Shown piece by piece: positions 27,013-34,616 of a stretch of 64,000 bases of DNA. A model generated the notes under the pieces. The model ran no database searches, was not told where the DNA came from, and was given only the letters and a program-made list of their open reading frames with translations. The stretch is from Massilia sp. PAMC28688 (lineage in GTDB: Bacteria; Pseudomonadota; Gammaproteobacteria; Burkholderiales; Burkholderiaceae_D): assembly GCF_019443445.1 (NCBI RefSeq), contig NZ_CP080378.1, positions 5,022,001 through 5,086,000 on the forward strand, read 5' to 3'. The position numbers and the translations under genes were made by a program. Within the stretch, counting starts at the first letter, position 1. The number at the start of each line of letters is the position of its first letter.

Positions 27013-28182
27013 ATGACCCACGTCCGTCTCGGGACCTTCATCCACGAAAACATGGAGGCTATCCTGCAGGCATGGGAAGACTTCGCCCGCACCATCGAGC
27101 CACCGGCACTGACCATGGACGACGCAGAGCTGCGCGACCATGCGCGCCAGATGCTGCATGTGATCGCCAAGGACCTGAGCACGCCACAGTCCGACCATGA
27201 GAGTGTGGAAAAGTCCAAGGGCAAGGCCAAGCGCGCCCACCCTGACTCGGCGGCGGAAATTCATGCCGAGGCACGCCTGCTGTCCGGCTTTACGGTCGTC
27301 CAGCTGGTCTCTGAATACCGCGCCCTGCGCGCCAGCGTACTGACCCTGTGGGGCAAACTGCCCCAGGATACGCGCGATACCGACATGGATGATGTGACGC
27401 GCTTTAACGAAGCGGTGGACCAGGCACTGGCTGAATCGGTGGCCCGCTATGCGCAGATGGTCAAGCAAACCCAGAACATGTTCCTCGCCATCCTGGGGCA
27501 CGACCTGCGCAATCCCCTGGGCACCATCGTCACTGCCACCGGCTTTTTGATGCAGGCGGTCGATATTCCGGCCAAGTACGTGCTGGTGGCCACGCGCATG
27601 TTCAACAGTGCGCAGCGCATGAGCCGCCTGATCAACGACCTGATCGACTTTACCCGCACCCATCTGGGCCCCGGCATCCCGGTCAAGCTCAAGCAGGCCA
27701 ACCTGTCGCGCGTGTGCCAGGAAGTGGTGGACGAATTGCGCACCTATCATCCGGAGCGGCGCATCGACCTGTCGATGCAGGATCATCTCGATGCCATCTT
27801 CGACGAGAGCCGCATCGCACAAGTGCTGTCCAACCTCATTGGCAACGCCATTCAGTACGGTTCCGGTGACAAGCCGGTCATTGTCGTGATGAGCAAGCTG
27901 GAAAACGACGTCAGGATCACTGTCAACAACCGCGGCAAGGCGATCGAGCAGAACAAGCTGGCCGCGGTGTTCGACCCTTTCGTACGCATCGCCGCCACCC
28001 ACTCCCCCGGTTTCACCGAGAGGACCAGCCTTGGCATCGGCCTGTTCATCGCCCGCCAGATCGTGCATGCCCACGGCGGCGAGCTGACGGTGTCGTCCGA
28101 CAAGGCGTCCGGCACCACCTTCACCCTGGTCATTCCCCTGGTGCCGGCAGCGTTTTCCGAGCCGCGGGAATACGAGGAATAA
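27013..28182 (+). CDS. Soluble sensor histidine kinase with RsbR-like N-terminus
   Basis: 389 aa, no membrane helices. Residues 1-150 form a helical sensor (FIHENMEAILQAWEDFARTI) resembling the RsbRD-type N-terminal fold. HisKA has the H-box FLAILGHDLRNPLG near residue 160, and HATPase has NLIGNAIQYGS and GIGLFIARQIVHAHGG. The G1 box is degenerate: VNNRGKAI replaces DNGxGI. The start is uncertain (26959 and 26851 are also in frame); 27013 puts the sensor fold at the N-terminus. It lies between ku and ligD. No regulator is adjacent. Confidence 0.87.
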   Translation: MTHVRLGTFIHENMEAILQAWEDFARTIEPPALTMDDAELRDHARQMLHVIAKDLSTPQSDHESVEKSKGKAKRAHPDSAAEIHAEARLLSGFTVVQLVSEYRALRASVLTLWGKLPQDTRDTDMDDVTRFNEAVDQALAESVARYAQMVKQTQNMFLAILGHDLRNPLGTIVTATGFLMQAVDIPAKYVLVATRMFNSAQRMSRLINDLIDFTRTHLGPGIPVKLKQANLSRVCQEVVDELRTYHPERRIDLSMQDHLDAIFDESRIAQVLSNLIGNAIQYGSGDKPVIVVMSKLENDVRITVNNRGKAIEQNKLAAVFDPFVRIAATHSPGFTERTSLGIGLFIARQIVHAHGGELTVSSDKASGTTFTLVIPLVPAAFSEPREYEE

Positions 28183-28217
28183 GCGAGGAATAAGCGAGGA
28201 ATAAGCGAGGAATAAGC
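28174..28217. repeat. Four perfect 11-bp tandem repeats
   Basis: GAGGAATAAGC is repeated four times without change (28174, 28185, 28196, 28207). The first copy contains the last sense codons and TAA stop of the kinase gene. The array fills almost the whole gap to the convergent ligD stop at 28224. Perfect identity suggests recent slippage. Confidence 0.95.
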
Positions 28218-28223
28218 GCCTGG

Positions 28224-30878
28224 CTACTCCGGCTTGAAGTCCATTTTCTTCATGGCCGCGGTCAGCGTCTTGGCCGCCTTGGCATAACCGGACCAGGGTT
28301 CGTTGCCGCGGTCAAGCCGGGTGTGGGCGTTCTTCACATTCCACTGGTCGCCCGCCTTGAGGTTGGGCAGTTCATCCCATGCCACCGGCACCGAAATGCC
28401 CAGTCCCGGCCGCACCCGGGCCGACCAGGCGCATGCCGTGGTGGCGCCCTGCCCGTTACGCAGGTAGTCGATGAAGATTTTCCCCACCCGGTTTTTCGGG
28501 CCGCTCTTGAAGGCAAAGCGGTCCGGCAGCTGCGACGCCAGGTGCCGCACGATGGCCTGCGAAAAATCCTTCACCGTGTCCCAGTCCAGCCCTCCCTTGA
28601 GCGGCACCACCACGTGCAGGCCCTTGCCGCCGCTGGTCTTGAGGAACGAGGGCAGGCCCAGCTGGTCGAGGAAGGCGTGCATCAGCTGGGCCGCCTCGCG
28701 CATGGCGCCGAACTCCACGCCTTCGCCCGGGTCCAGGTCGAACACCATGCGATTGGGCGCCTCGTAGGATTTGCCGGTCGCGTTCTGGGTATGGAACTCC
28801 ACCACATTCCACTGCGCGGCCGACAGAATCCCTTTTTCACTGCCCACTTCCAGCATGGGCGGATGCTCCGGGTCCAGTTCCGGCGCCATCTGCTTCATGC
28901 CGGGCAGCTTGGCCACATCGGCGTGCTTCTGGAAAAACAGTTCGCCTCCCACACCCGCCGGCGCGCGAACCAGCGATACGGGGCGTCCCTTCAGGTGCTC
29001 CATCATCAGGCTGCCCACCAGCGCGTAGTAGCGCACCAGGTCAAGCTTGGTGGCGCCGCTTTGCTCATCAATCAGGCGCTCGCCATTGGTGATCTTGAAG
29101 TCGGCCGGAAGCTTGCCTTGCGGCGCCGCCGGTTCCTGCTTTGTCTTTTTCTTGCCCGCTGTCGTCGATGTCGTCGATGTCGTCGCTGCCACGATTTCCT
29201 CCACATGTGTGGCCTTCTCGCGGCCGATGTTGTTAGCCGGCTTGTCTTCGCGCAGTCCCTGGAACACGGCGTGGCGCACCGAGCCTGACGAAGTCCACTC
29301 GGCGAAGCTCACTTCCGCAATCAGCCGTGGCTTGACCCAGTGATGCTTGCGCCCGGCTACCGCCTTGGGCGGGAACGGGCTGACGTCGGTGGCCAGCGCA
29401 TCGAGCTTTTTCTTCAGCTCGCGCAGCGTCGCTTCATTAAAGCCCGTGCCCACGTTGCCGGCGTACTGCAGCACGCCATTGTCGTCGTGCGCGCCCAGCA
29501 GCAGCGAGCCGATACCGGCGCGTGATCCCTGCGGGTCGGTAAAGCCGGCAATGACGAATTCCTGCCGCAACCCGCATTTGAGCTTGATCCATTCGGGCGA
29601 GCGGCGCTGCACATAGCGCGAATCGCGCTTTTTGCCGATCACGCCTTCCAGCCCCAGTTTGCAGGCCGCCAGCACCAGTTCTTCCGGGTCCGATCCGAAT
29701 TCCTCGCTAAAGCGCAAGGCGGGCGAAGCGGATTTTTTCAGCACCTGGCCCAGCATGGCGCGGCGCGCTTCGAGCGGAACCTCGCGCATGTCGTAGCCAT
29801 TGAGGTAAGGCGCGTCGAACATGAAAAACAGGATGTCGGCCGTGTTGGAGCCATCAAAGGCCATCTGCAGCAGGCCGAAATTGGGCTTGCCCTGCTCGTC
29901 GTGGACCACGATTTCACCGTCATACCAGCCGTCCGGCAGCTTCGCCTTGAGCATGGCGGCGTGCAGGGTGGGCAGCTTGTGCGACCAGTTATGGCCATTG
30001 CGGGTAAACAGCTTGATGTCCTTGCCCTCGACCCGGGCCAGCATGCGGTAGCCGTCGAACTTGATTTCAAAAATCCAGTCGCTCGGATCATGGGGTGGCT
30101 TGTCGACCAGCGTTGCCAGTTCCGGCGACAGGCTGTCCGGCAGCGCAGCCTTGACTGCTTCGGCGGGCACGGTAGCCTTGCCGGCCCTGGCTGGCCGCGC
30201 TGGCTTTGCGGCCCCTTTTGCCGCGGCAGTTTTCCGGGCGGGGACCTGCTCGGCCAGGACGTCCTCCGCCGGTGCCGCCGCTTTCCTGGCGCCGGCCTTT
30301 TTCGCTGCCGGCTTTTTCTTCGCACCAGGCATGGGCAAGGCTTTCACGCTGTCGGGCAGCTCGTCGACGACGGAAAACTCCGCTGCCGGACGGGCCAGAT
30401 CATCCTTTTCCTTGATCAGCAGCCACGGCTCCTGCTTTTCGCCCTTGCCCTTCATGCGGATCAGGACCCACTTCCCCTGCATCTTGTGGCCATGCATCTC
30501 GAACTTGAGATTGCCGGCCTCGTAACCCTGGTGCGGATCATCGAGCGGCGACCAGGTACCCTTGTCCCAAATGATCACCTTGCCCGCGCCGTACTGCTTT
30601 TCAGGGATGGTGCCCTCGAAACTGGAATAGGAGATGGGATGGTCTTCCACATGCACGGCCATGCGCTTGTCCTTGGGGTCATAACTGGGACCCTTGGGCA
30701 CGGCCCAGCTTTTCATGGTGCCGTCGAGTTCAAGCCGAAAGTCGTAATGCAGCCGGCTGGCCCAGTGCTTCTGGATGACAAAGGTCAGCGCATCCTTGCC
30801 TTGTTCGCCTCCTTCTGCCGGTTCGGACGTAATGGCAAAGTTGCGTTTGGACTTGTAAACCTTGAGGGGATCGGGCAT
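28224..30878 (-). CDS. ligD: Multifunctional DNA ligase D (phosphoesterase-ligase-polymerase)
   Basis: 884 aa, full length. Order: 3'-phosphoesterase domain (about 10-160, with HWASRLHYDFRLE), Ala/Lys-rich linker (about 195-245), ATP-dependent ligase domain (about 250-560, catalytic Lys273 in EIKFDGYR), Thr/Ser/Lys linker, and primase-like polymerase domain (about 605-884, metal motif FDLDPGEG, then KTSGGKGLHV). This is the Pseudomonas-type order. Known: LigD trims, fills and seals ends held by Ku. The gene converges on the kinase next to ku. The TTSTTSTT stretch in the second linker comes from a small codon repeat. Confidence 0.96.
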   Translation of the reverse strand: MPDPLKVYKSKRNFAITSEPAEGGEQGKDALTFVIQKHWASRLHYDFRLELDGTMKSWAVPKGPSYDPKDKRMAVHVEDHPISYSSFEGTIPEKQYGAGKVIIWDKGTWSPLDDPHQGYEAGNLKFEMHGHKMQGKWVLIRMKGKGEKQEPWLLIKEKDDLARPAAEFSVVDELPDSVKALPMPGAKKKPAAKKAGARKAAAPAEDVLAEQVPARKTAAAKGAAKPARPARAGKATVPAEAVKAALPDSLSPELATLVDKPPHDPSDWIFEIKFDGYRMLARVEGKDIKLFTRNGHNWSHKLPTLHAAMLKAKLPDGWYDGEIVVHDEQGKPNFGLLQMAFDGSNTADILFFMFDAPYLNGYDMREVPLEARRAMLGQVLKKSASPALRFSEEFGSDPEELVLAACKLGLEGVIGKKRDSRYVQRRSPEWIKLKCGLRQEFVIAGFTDPQGSRAGIGSLLLGAHDDNGVLQYAGNVGTGFNEATLRELKKKLDALATDVSPFPPKAVAGRKHHWVKPRLIAEVSFAEWTSSGSVRHAVFQGLREDKPANNIGREKATHVEEIVAATTSTTSTTAGKKKTKQEPAAPQGKLPADFKITNGERLIDEQSGATKLDLVRYYALVGSLMMEHLKGRPVSLVRAPAGVGGELFFQKHADVAKLPGMKQMAPELDPEHPPMLEVGSEKGILSAAQWNVVEFHTQNATGKSYEAPNRMVFDLDPGEGVEFGAMREAAQLMHAFLDQLGLPSFLKTSGGKGLHVVVPLKGGLDWDTVKDFSQAIVRHLASQLPDRFAFKSGPKNRVGKIFIDYLRNGQGATTACAWSARVRPGLGISVPVAWDELPNLKAGDQWNVKNAHTRLDRGNEPWSGYAKAAKTLTAAMKKMDFKPE

Positions 30879-30971
30879 GGCAGCTACCTGGAAGAAGTTG
30901 ACTTCCAGTCTATGTGCGGCGCCGGTGCCACTCTGTACGGCAGCTAACGCATGCCTGCTTGCATCACCCTG

Positions 30972-31949
30972 TCAGTCGGCGCCCAGCTTCTCGCGCGTGC
31001 TGTCCGGTACCGGGTAGCCGGGATGGAGCGCGCGCAGTTTTTTCCATTCCGATGCTGCTTCAGCCTGTTTGCCTGCTGCCAGCAGGGCCTCGATGCGCGC
31101 CAGCATCACACTGGCGGCTTCCTGTTCGGGCGGAGGCGCAGCGACCGCCTCTGCGTGAACTGGCACGGCGCGATCGGTGGCGATGTGCGGGAACACTGGT
31201 GCCCGATGCGGCGCGCCTTTGGCCTCGCCATCCTGCTGGTAGCTCGCTGGCGGTGCCTGGACCTCGCCAAAGCCCCGCGCCGACAGGGTGGCGCGGTATC
31301 GGGAAGCGGTCGCTTCCCGAGCCGCCTCGTTGGGCGGCGGCGGCGGCGCGATGATGGATTCAGCCAGCGGAGCCGGCGCCATGGCAGCGGGCGGCGCAGG
31401 GGCGACGGAGGGAGCCGGGGCCGGCGGTGGTGGGCGCTGCGCGCTGCGCGCAGGCACCTTGTCGGCACGGGACACGACCGCTCGGGATGGGCCACTCGCG
31501 GACGGTGCGACGGCGGCCGGTGCCGGTGCTGCATCGCGCCTGCCGTCGGGAGCGGGCGCGACCGCGACCGCTGGCGCGGGCGGCGCTGCCCTCTCCTGCG
31601 GCATGGCAGCTTCCAGCGTGGGCGCCGCCTCATGAACGTTGACGCCGGTGTCGGACTCAAAGCTCTGGCGCGCGATCAGACCTGCCAGCACCGTGGCGGC
31701 AATCCCGGCCGGCACCTGCCAGCGCCAGCCCAGGCGCGCGGGATGGCGCGCCGCCGGCGCTGGCGGCGCCTCATCATTGGCCGCCCGTGGCCGCTCCTGC
31801 TCTACCGCAGCCCGGGCCCGGGCCAGGATGGCGGCATCGAGCGCGGGGGGCGGCGCCGGCTGCGCAAGTGCCTGCAACTGGCGCGCCAGCGCGTCTTCCC
31901 CGTGCAGGAATGCCTCGAACTGCTCGTCGTCGCTCATTTCATCCTTCAT
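30972..31949 (-). CDS. Putative membrane anti-sigma factor, Ala/Pro-rich
   Basis: 325 aa from the chosen start. Residues about 1-75 are a short acidic/helical cytoplasmic part, about 80-100 a single membrane helix (WQVPAGIAATVLAGLIA), then about 150 residues of Ala/Pro-rich periplasmic linker and a C-terminal helical segment (MLARIEALLAAGKQAEAASEWKKLRALHPGYP). No zinc-finger ZAS motif is seen. It directly follows the ECF sigma gene: the ATG at 31949 (preceded by GGGAG) overlaps the sigma stop, while an alternative ATG at 31937 begins just after it. Position and topology suggest the cognate anti-sigma factor (inference). Confidence 0.72.
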   Translation of the reverse strand: MKDEMSDDEQFEAFLHGEDALARQLQALAQPAPPPALDAAILARARAAVEQERPRAANDEAPPAPAARHPARLGWRWQVPAGIAATVLAGLIARQSFESDTGVNVHEAAPTLEAAMPQERAAPPAPAVAVAPAPDGRRDAAPAPAAVAPSASGPSRAVVSRADKVPARSAQRPPPPAPAPSVAPAPPAAMAPAPLAESIIAPPPPPNEAAREATASRYRATLSARGFGEVQAPPASYQQDGEAKGAPHRAPVFPHIATDRAVPVHAEAVAAPPPEQEAASVMLARIEALLAAGKQAEAASEWKKLRALHPGYPVPDSTREKLGAD

Positions 31950-32520
31950 TGCACAGGCTCCCTTCGCGCAGCTTGCGCATGGCATAGCGCAGCCGGCTCT
32001 TGACCGTTTCAACGGGCGCCACCACCACCAAGGAAATTTCTTCCAGGCTCATACCGGAGAACTGTTGCAGCACGAGGGCCTCCTTCTGCTCGGGCGGCAG
32101 GCCGTTGATGGCACCATGCAAGCGGCTGGCCTGCTGCTTGTGGACCAGGGCCGCCTCGGGCGTGGCGCCATCGTGCGCTGCATCGGCCAGGCCGTCAAAC
32201 GTGTCGCGCCCATCGGTTCCCGTCCCCAGCTCGGCGGCCAGCACATCCTGGTGCTGGCGCACAAGGTCCAGCAGGCGATTGCGGGCGATCTGGTAGAGAT
32301 AAGTACGGAAAGTGGCGTCCGGCCGGTAGCGCCCGCGTGCATGATGCAGGCTGGCCCAGCTGTCCTGCACAATTTCGTCGACCCAGTCTGCACGGGGTGA
32401 GCGCCATGAAACAAAGCGGTACAAGCCGAGCCTGTGCCTGCCGTACAGCTCCTCGAACGCCCGCAGGTCGCCCTCGCGATAACGCATCATCAATTCTTCA
32501 TCGGGCGTGGCAGTCGGCAT
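31939..32520 (-). CDS. ECF RNA polymerase sigma factor
   Basis: 193 aa. Region 2 lies at about residues 8-85 (EELYGRHRLGLYRFV, then VDEIVQDSW, FRTYLYQIARNRLLDLVR) and region 4 at about 130-185 (LPPEQKEALVLQQFSGMSLEEIS, then VKSRLRYAMRKLRE). Known: ECF factors direct polymerase to stress or envelope regulons and are held by an anti-sigma partner. The next gene, overlapping its end, is the likely partner. The promoter region is shared with the divergent PEP-CTERM gene (196 bp). Target genes are unknown. Confidence 0.94.
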   Translation of the reverse strand: MPTATPDEELMMRYREGDLRAFEELYGRHRLGLYRFVSWRSPRADWVDEIVQDSWASLHHARGRYRPDATFRTYLYQIARNRLLDLVRQHQDVLAAELGTGTDGRDTFDGLADAAHDGATPEAALVHKQQASRLHGAINGLPPEQKEALVLQQFSGMSLEEISLVVVAPVETVKSRLRYAMRKLREGSLCNEG

Positions 32521-32586
32521 GGCTGCTCATTGTAGGCACCGATCTCCCGGCGCGCAATCGATGGCTGCTGTCGGGCATCTTTACAG

Positions 32587-32613
32587 TCGAGATAGCCACA
32601 GCCGGACTCGACA
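32587..32613. promoter_or_regulatory. Inverted repeat, candidate enhancer site upstream of sigma-54 promoter
   Basis: GTCGAG-N15-CTCGAC is a perfect 6+6 inverted repeat located 35 bp upstream of the -24/-12 element. The spacing fits, somewhat tightly, an activator site such as the one expected for the PEP-CTERM regulator PrsR. The identity of the factor is inference. Confidence 0.35.
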
Positions 32614-32647
32614 GAAATATTGCCCGGAAATCAACGACTTAAGTTTT

Positions 32648-32664
32648 AGGCATGAAATTTGCTT
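32648..32664 (+). promoter_or_regulatory. Sigma-54 (-24/-12) promoter
   Basis: AGGCATGAAATTTGCTT fits the consensus TGGCACG-N4-TTGCA/T, with two mismatches upstream, and keeps the invariant GG and GC exactly ten bases apart. It lies 53 bp upstream of the PEP-CTERM gene. Known: PEP-CTERM genes in some betaproteobacteria depend on RpoN and the PrsK/PrsR system, which supports the assignment. Confidence 0.6.
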
Positions 32665-32716
32665 CACGTTTATCGCAGCTCAACATTAACATTAACTTAT
32701 CACTTCGAAAACTACC

Positions 32717-33340
32717 ATGACCCTGAAAAAAATCGCCGCCATCTTTGCCCTTGCCCTGTCCGCTTCCGCCGCCAGCGCTGCCGACTTCTCCTTCACCGGC
32801 AACTTCACTTACGATAACGACGTGCAGTCGTTCTCGTTTGTTGTTGGCGCTGATTCGGATGTGAGCCTGCGCAGCTGGTCGTACGCCGGTGGCGTCAATG
32901 CAGCCGGCCAGAGCATCGCACGCGGTGGCTTTGATCCCATCCTGGCACTGTTCGATTCCAACGGCAACAAGATCGCCGAACAAGACGATGCCAACTGCCC
33001 CAACGTGGCTGCCGATGCCGTGACCGGCGAATGCTACGACACGTTTTACACCAAGAACCTGGCTGCCGGAACCTACACCGTGACGATCATGCAGTTCGAT
33101 AACTTTGCCCGCAATTCGCTGGCCGAAGGCTTCCTGTATGACGGCGTGCAGCACCGCCAGTTCCGTGACGGCTTCGTCGACGCCGCCGATGACAAGCGCA
33201 CCAACCTGTGGGCCTTCGACATCCTGAACGTCAATGCAGCATCGCTCCCACCAGGCGAAGTACCTGAGCCAGCGTCGCTGGCACTGCTGGGCCTGGGCCT
33301 GGCAGGCGTGGCAGCTGCCCGCCGCCGCAAAGCTGCCTGA
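32717..33340 (+). CDS. PEP-CTERM sorting domain surface protein (DVUA0089-like)
   Basis: 207 aa. A signal peptide (about residues 1-21) is followed by a beta-sandwich domain with FDPILALFDSNGNKIAEQDD and LAAGTYTVTIMQFDN, as in DVUA0089-type pre-peptidase-like domains. The C-terminal exosortase signal is VPEPAS, a hydrophobic helix (LALLGLGLAGVAAA) and RRRKAA. Known: exosortase/archaeosortase EpsH-type enzymes cut after PEP and the protein is attached to or exported with exopolysaccharide. No exosortase is in the window. The ribosome site is weak. A clear terminator follows 20 bp after the stop. Confidence 0.93.
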   Translation: MTLKKIAAIFALALSASAASAADFSFTGNFTYDNDVQSFSFVVGADSDVSLRSWSYAGGVNAAGQSIARGGFDPILALFDSNGNKIAEQDDANCPNVAADAVTGECYDTFYTKNLAAGTYTVTIMQFDNFARNSLAEGFLYDGVQHRQFRDGFVDAADDKRTNLWAFDILNVNAASLPPGEVPEPASLALLGLGLAGVAAARRRKAA

Positions 33341-33359
33341 TTCCCCGGGTTCACGTGAC

Positions 33360-33394
33360 AAGGCCGCGCTCACTGGTCAGTGGCGCGGCCTTTT
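33360..33394 (+). terminator. Rho-independent terminator of PEP-CTERM gene
   Basis: AAGGCCGCGC pairs perfectly with GCGCGGCCTT, with a nested CACTG/CAGTG stem in the loop, followed by TT and a short T-rich stretch. It starts 20 bp after the PEP-CTERM stop codon. Confidence 0.88.
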
Positions 33395-33469
33395 GTCCTT
33401 CGGGAGTCCGCACGCTGCGCTGAAGGCAACTTCAGCGCAGCTGCACGGACGTAACTGGTGAGATGGTGT

Positions 33470-34309
33470 TCAGGGCAGGCAAACCGCTTCCTGCAGCGCA
33501 CCGAGGAAACCCGCGATCTCGCGCAGCGCCTGTGACTGGCAGGCACACTCGTTGCGAGCGCCCGGCTCCAGCAGCGGCACCGCATCCATGCGCTTGACGG
33601 TGGCCGTGACACCACAGGCTGCCAGACGCGCGCCGTATTGTTCAGCCTCATCGCGCAGAGGATCGTCCTCGGCCGACAAAATCAGGGCCGGCGGCAGGTT
33701 GCGCAGCCGGCTCGACTGCAGCGGCGACGCATACGGATGGCTGCGGTCGGCCGCGTTGGGCAAATAGCCCCGGTAGCTGGCGGCGCAGGTCTCGGCCACG
33801 CATGCCTCGCTGGCACCCACGGGAATTTCGCGCATGGAACAGGTGGACAGACCGGGATCGAGCATGGGCATGATCAAGATCTGGCCGTCCAGCGCCGGCC
33901 GCCCCCGGTCGCGCGCCATCAGCGCAGCCACAGCAGCGAGGTTGGCGCCCGCTTCAATGCCGGCCACGACCAGGTGCTTGCCGCTCCAGCCCAGCTTTAC
34001 CCTGTTTTTGCGGGCCCAGCCAAGAACCGCATGAGCGTCTTCGGCTGCAGCGGGAAATGGCCGTTCGCAAGCGAGCGTGTAGCGCGATGCCAGTACCAGA
34101 TGCTCGCCCGCGCAACCGGCCAGGTGACGCAGGAAGTGGTCGGCCTCATCGAGATCACCACCCACAAAGCCACCACTGTGAAAAAATACAATCAGGCTGT
34201 CACGGCGCGGCGTAGCCGGCCCGGCCGCGTACAGCCGCGCCTCAAGCGGGCCGGCGGCACCACCGGCCTGCAGCTGCCGGATATTGATGGCGGCAGTCGC
34301 CAGCGTCAT
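33470..34309 (-). CDS. Esterase-like alpha/beta hydrolase lacking nucleophile serine
   Basis: 279 aa, hormone-sensitive-lipase-like fold. The oxyanion region is FFHSGGFVGGD (normally HGGG). The nucleophile elbow reads AGIEAGANLA, so the GxSxG serine is replaced by Glu119 (codon at 33953-33955). The acid region SAEDDPLRDEA is kept. The C-terminal segment that should carry the catalytic His (MDAVPLLEPGARNE) has none. It is therefore probably a non-catalytic member with a binding or regulatory role (inference). Its ATG overlaps by four bases the stop of the small membrane protein upstream. Confidence 0.87.
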   Translation of the reverse strand: MTLATAAINIRQLQAGGAAGPLEARLYAAGPATPRRDSLIVFFHSGGFVGGDLDEADHFLRHLAGCAGEHLVLASRYTLACERPFPAAAEDAHAVLGWARKNRVKLGWSGKHLVVAGIEAGANLAAVAALMARDRGRPALDGQILIMPMLDPGLSTCSMREIPVGASEACVAETCAASYRGYLPNAADRSHPYASPLQSSRLRNLPPALILSAEDDPLRDEAEQYGARLAACGVTATVKRMDAVPLLEPGARNECACQSQALREIAGFLGALQEAVCLP

Positions 34310-34485
34310 CGGGATGCGGGCCCGACGCCGAACAAGCCGTCAAACAGCGCATGTGCAAGTGCATCAAATCCGCCGCTGCCAGCCACTGACGCCTGGGAAA
34401 ATTGCTCGGTATGGATGGTGCCGGCGGTCATGAGCGCCGCCAGAATGACGGTAATGACAACAATAAATCCGTTTTGTATGCGCAT
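34306..34485 (-). CDS. Small single-span membrane or secreted protein
   Basis: 59 aa. The N-terminal helix MRIQNGFIVVITVILAALM is a membrane anchor or uncleaved signal, followed by a short polar part with a glycine-rich end. I do not recognise a family. A GGGAGGG ribosome site lies just upstream of the ATG at 34485. The stop overlaps the pseudo-esterase start (ATGA), so the two are coupled. The pair is divergent from a LysR gene that probably controls it. Confidence 0.72.
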   Translation of the reverse strand: MRIQNGFIVVITVILAALMTAGTIHTEQFSQASVAGSGGFDALAHALFDGLFGVGPASR

Positions 34486-34537
34486 GCTGCAGCCCTCCCA
34501 CCTTCCGATAAGCGCCTTCTTTTGATGGCGTACAAGC

Positions 34538-34558
34538 ATTGTAAAGATGATCTACAAT
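34538..34558. promoter_or_regulatory. Inverted repeat, candidate LysR box
   Basis: ATTGTA-N9-TACAAT is a perfect 6+6 inverted repeat containing the T-N11-A pattern of LysR boxes. It lies between the divergent lysR (start 34617) and the small membrane protein gene (start 34485). Confidence 0.5.
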
Positions 34559-34584
34559 CTGATAAAGATGGCAAGCGCGAATTG

Positions 34585-34606
34585 ATTGTTCACTGAACTG
34601 AACAAT
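34585..34606. promoter_or_regulatory. Perfect 8+8 inverted repeat, candidate autoregulatory operator
   Basis: ATTGTTCA-N6-TGAACAAT is a perfect palindrome ending 10 bp before the lysR start codon, where binding would block the gene's own expression. Together with the repeat at 34538 it could form the usual recognition and activation site pair. Confidence 0.5.
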
Positions 34607-34616
34607 AGAGGGAGAA

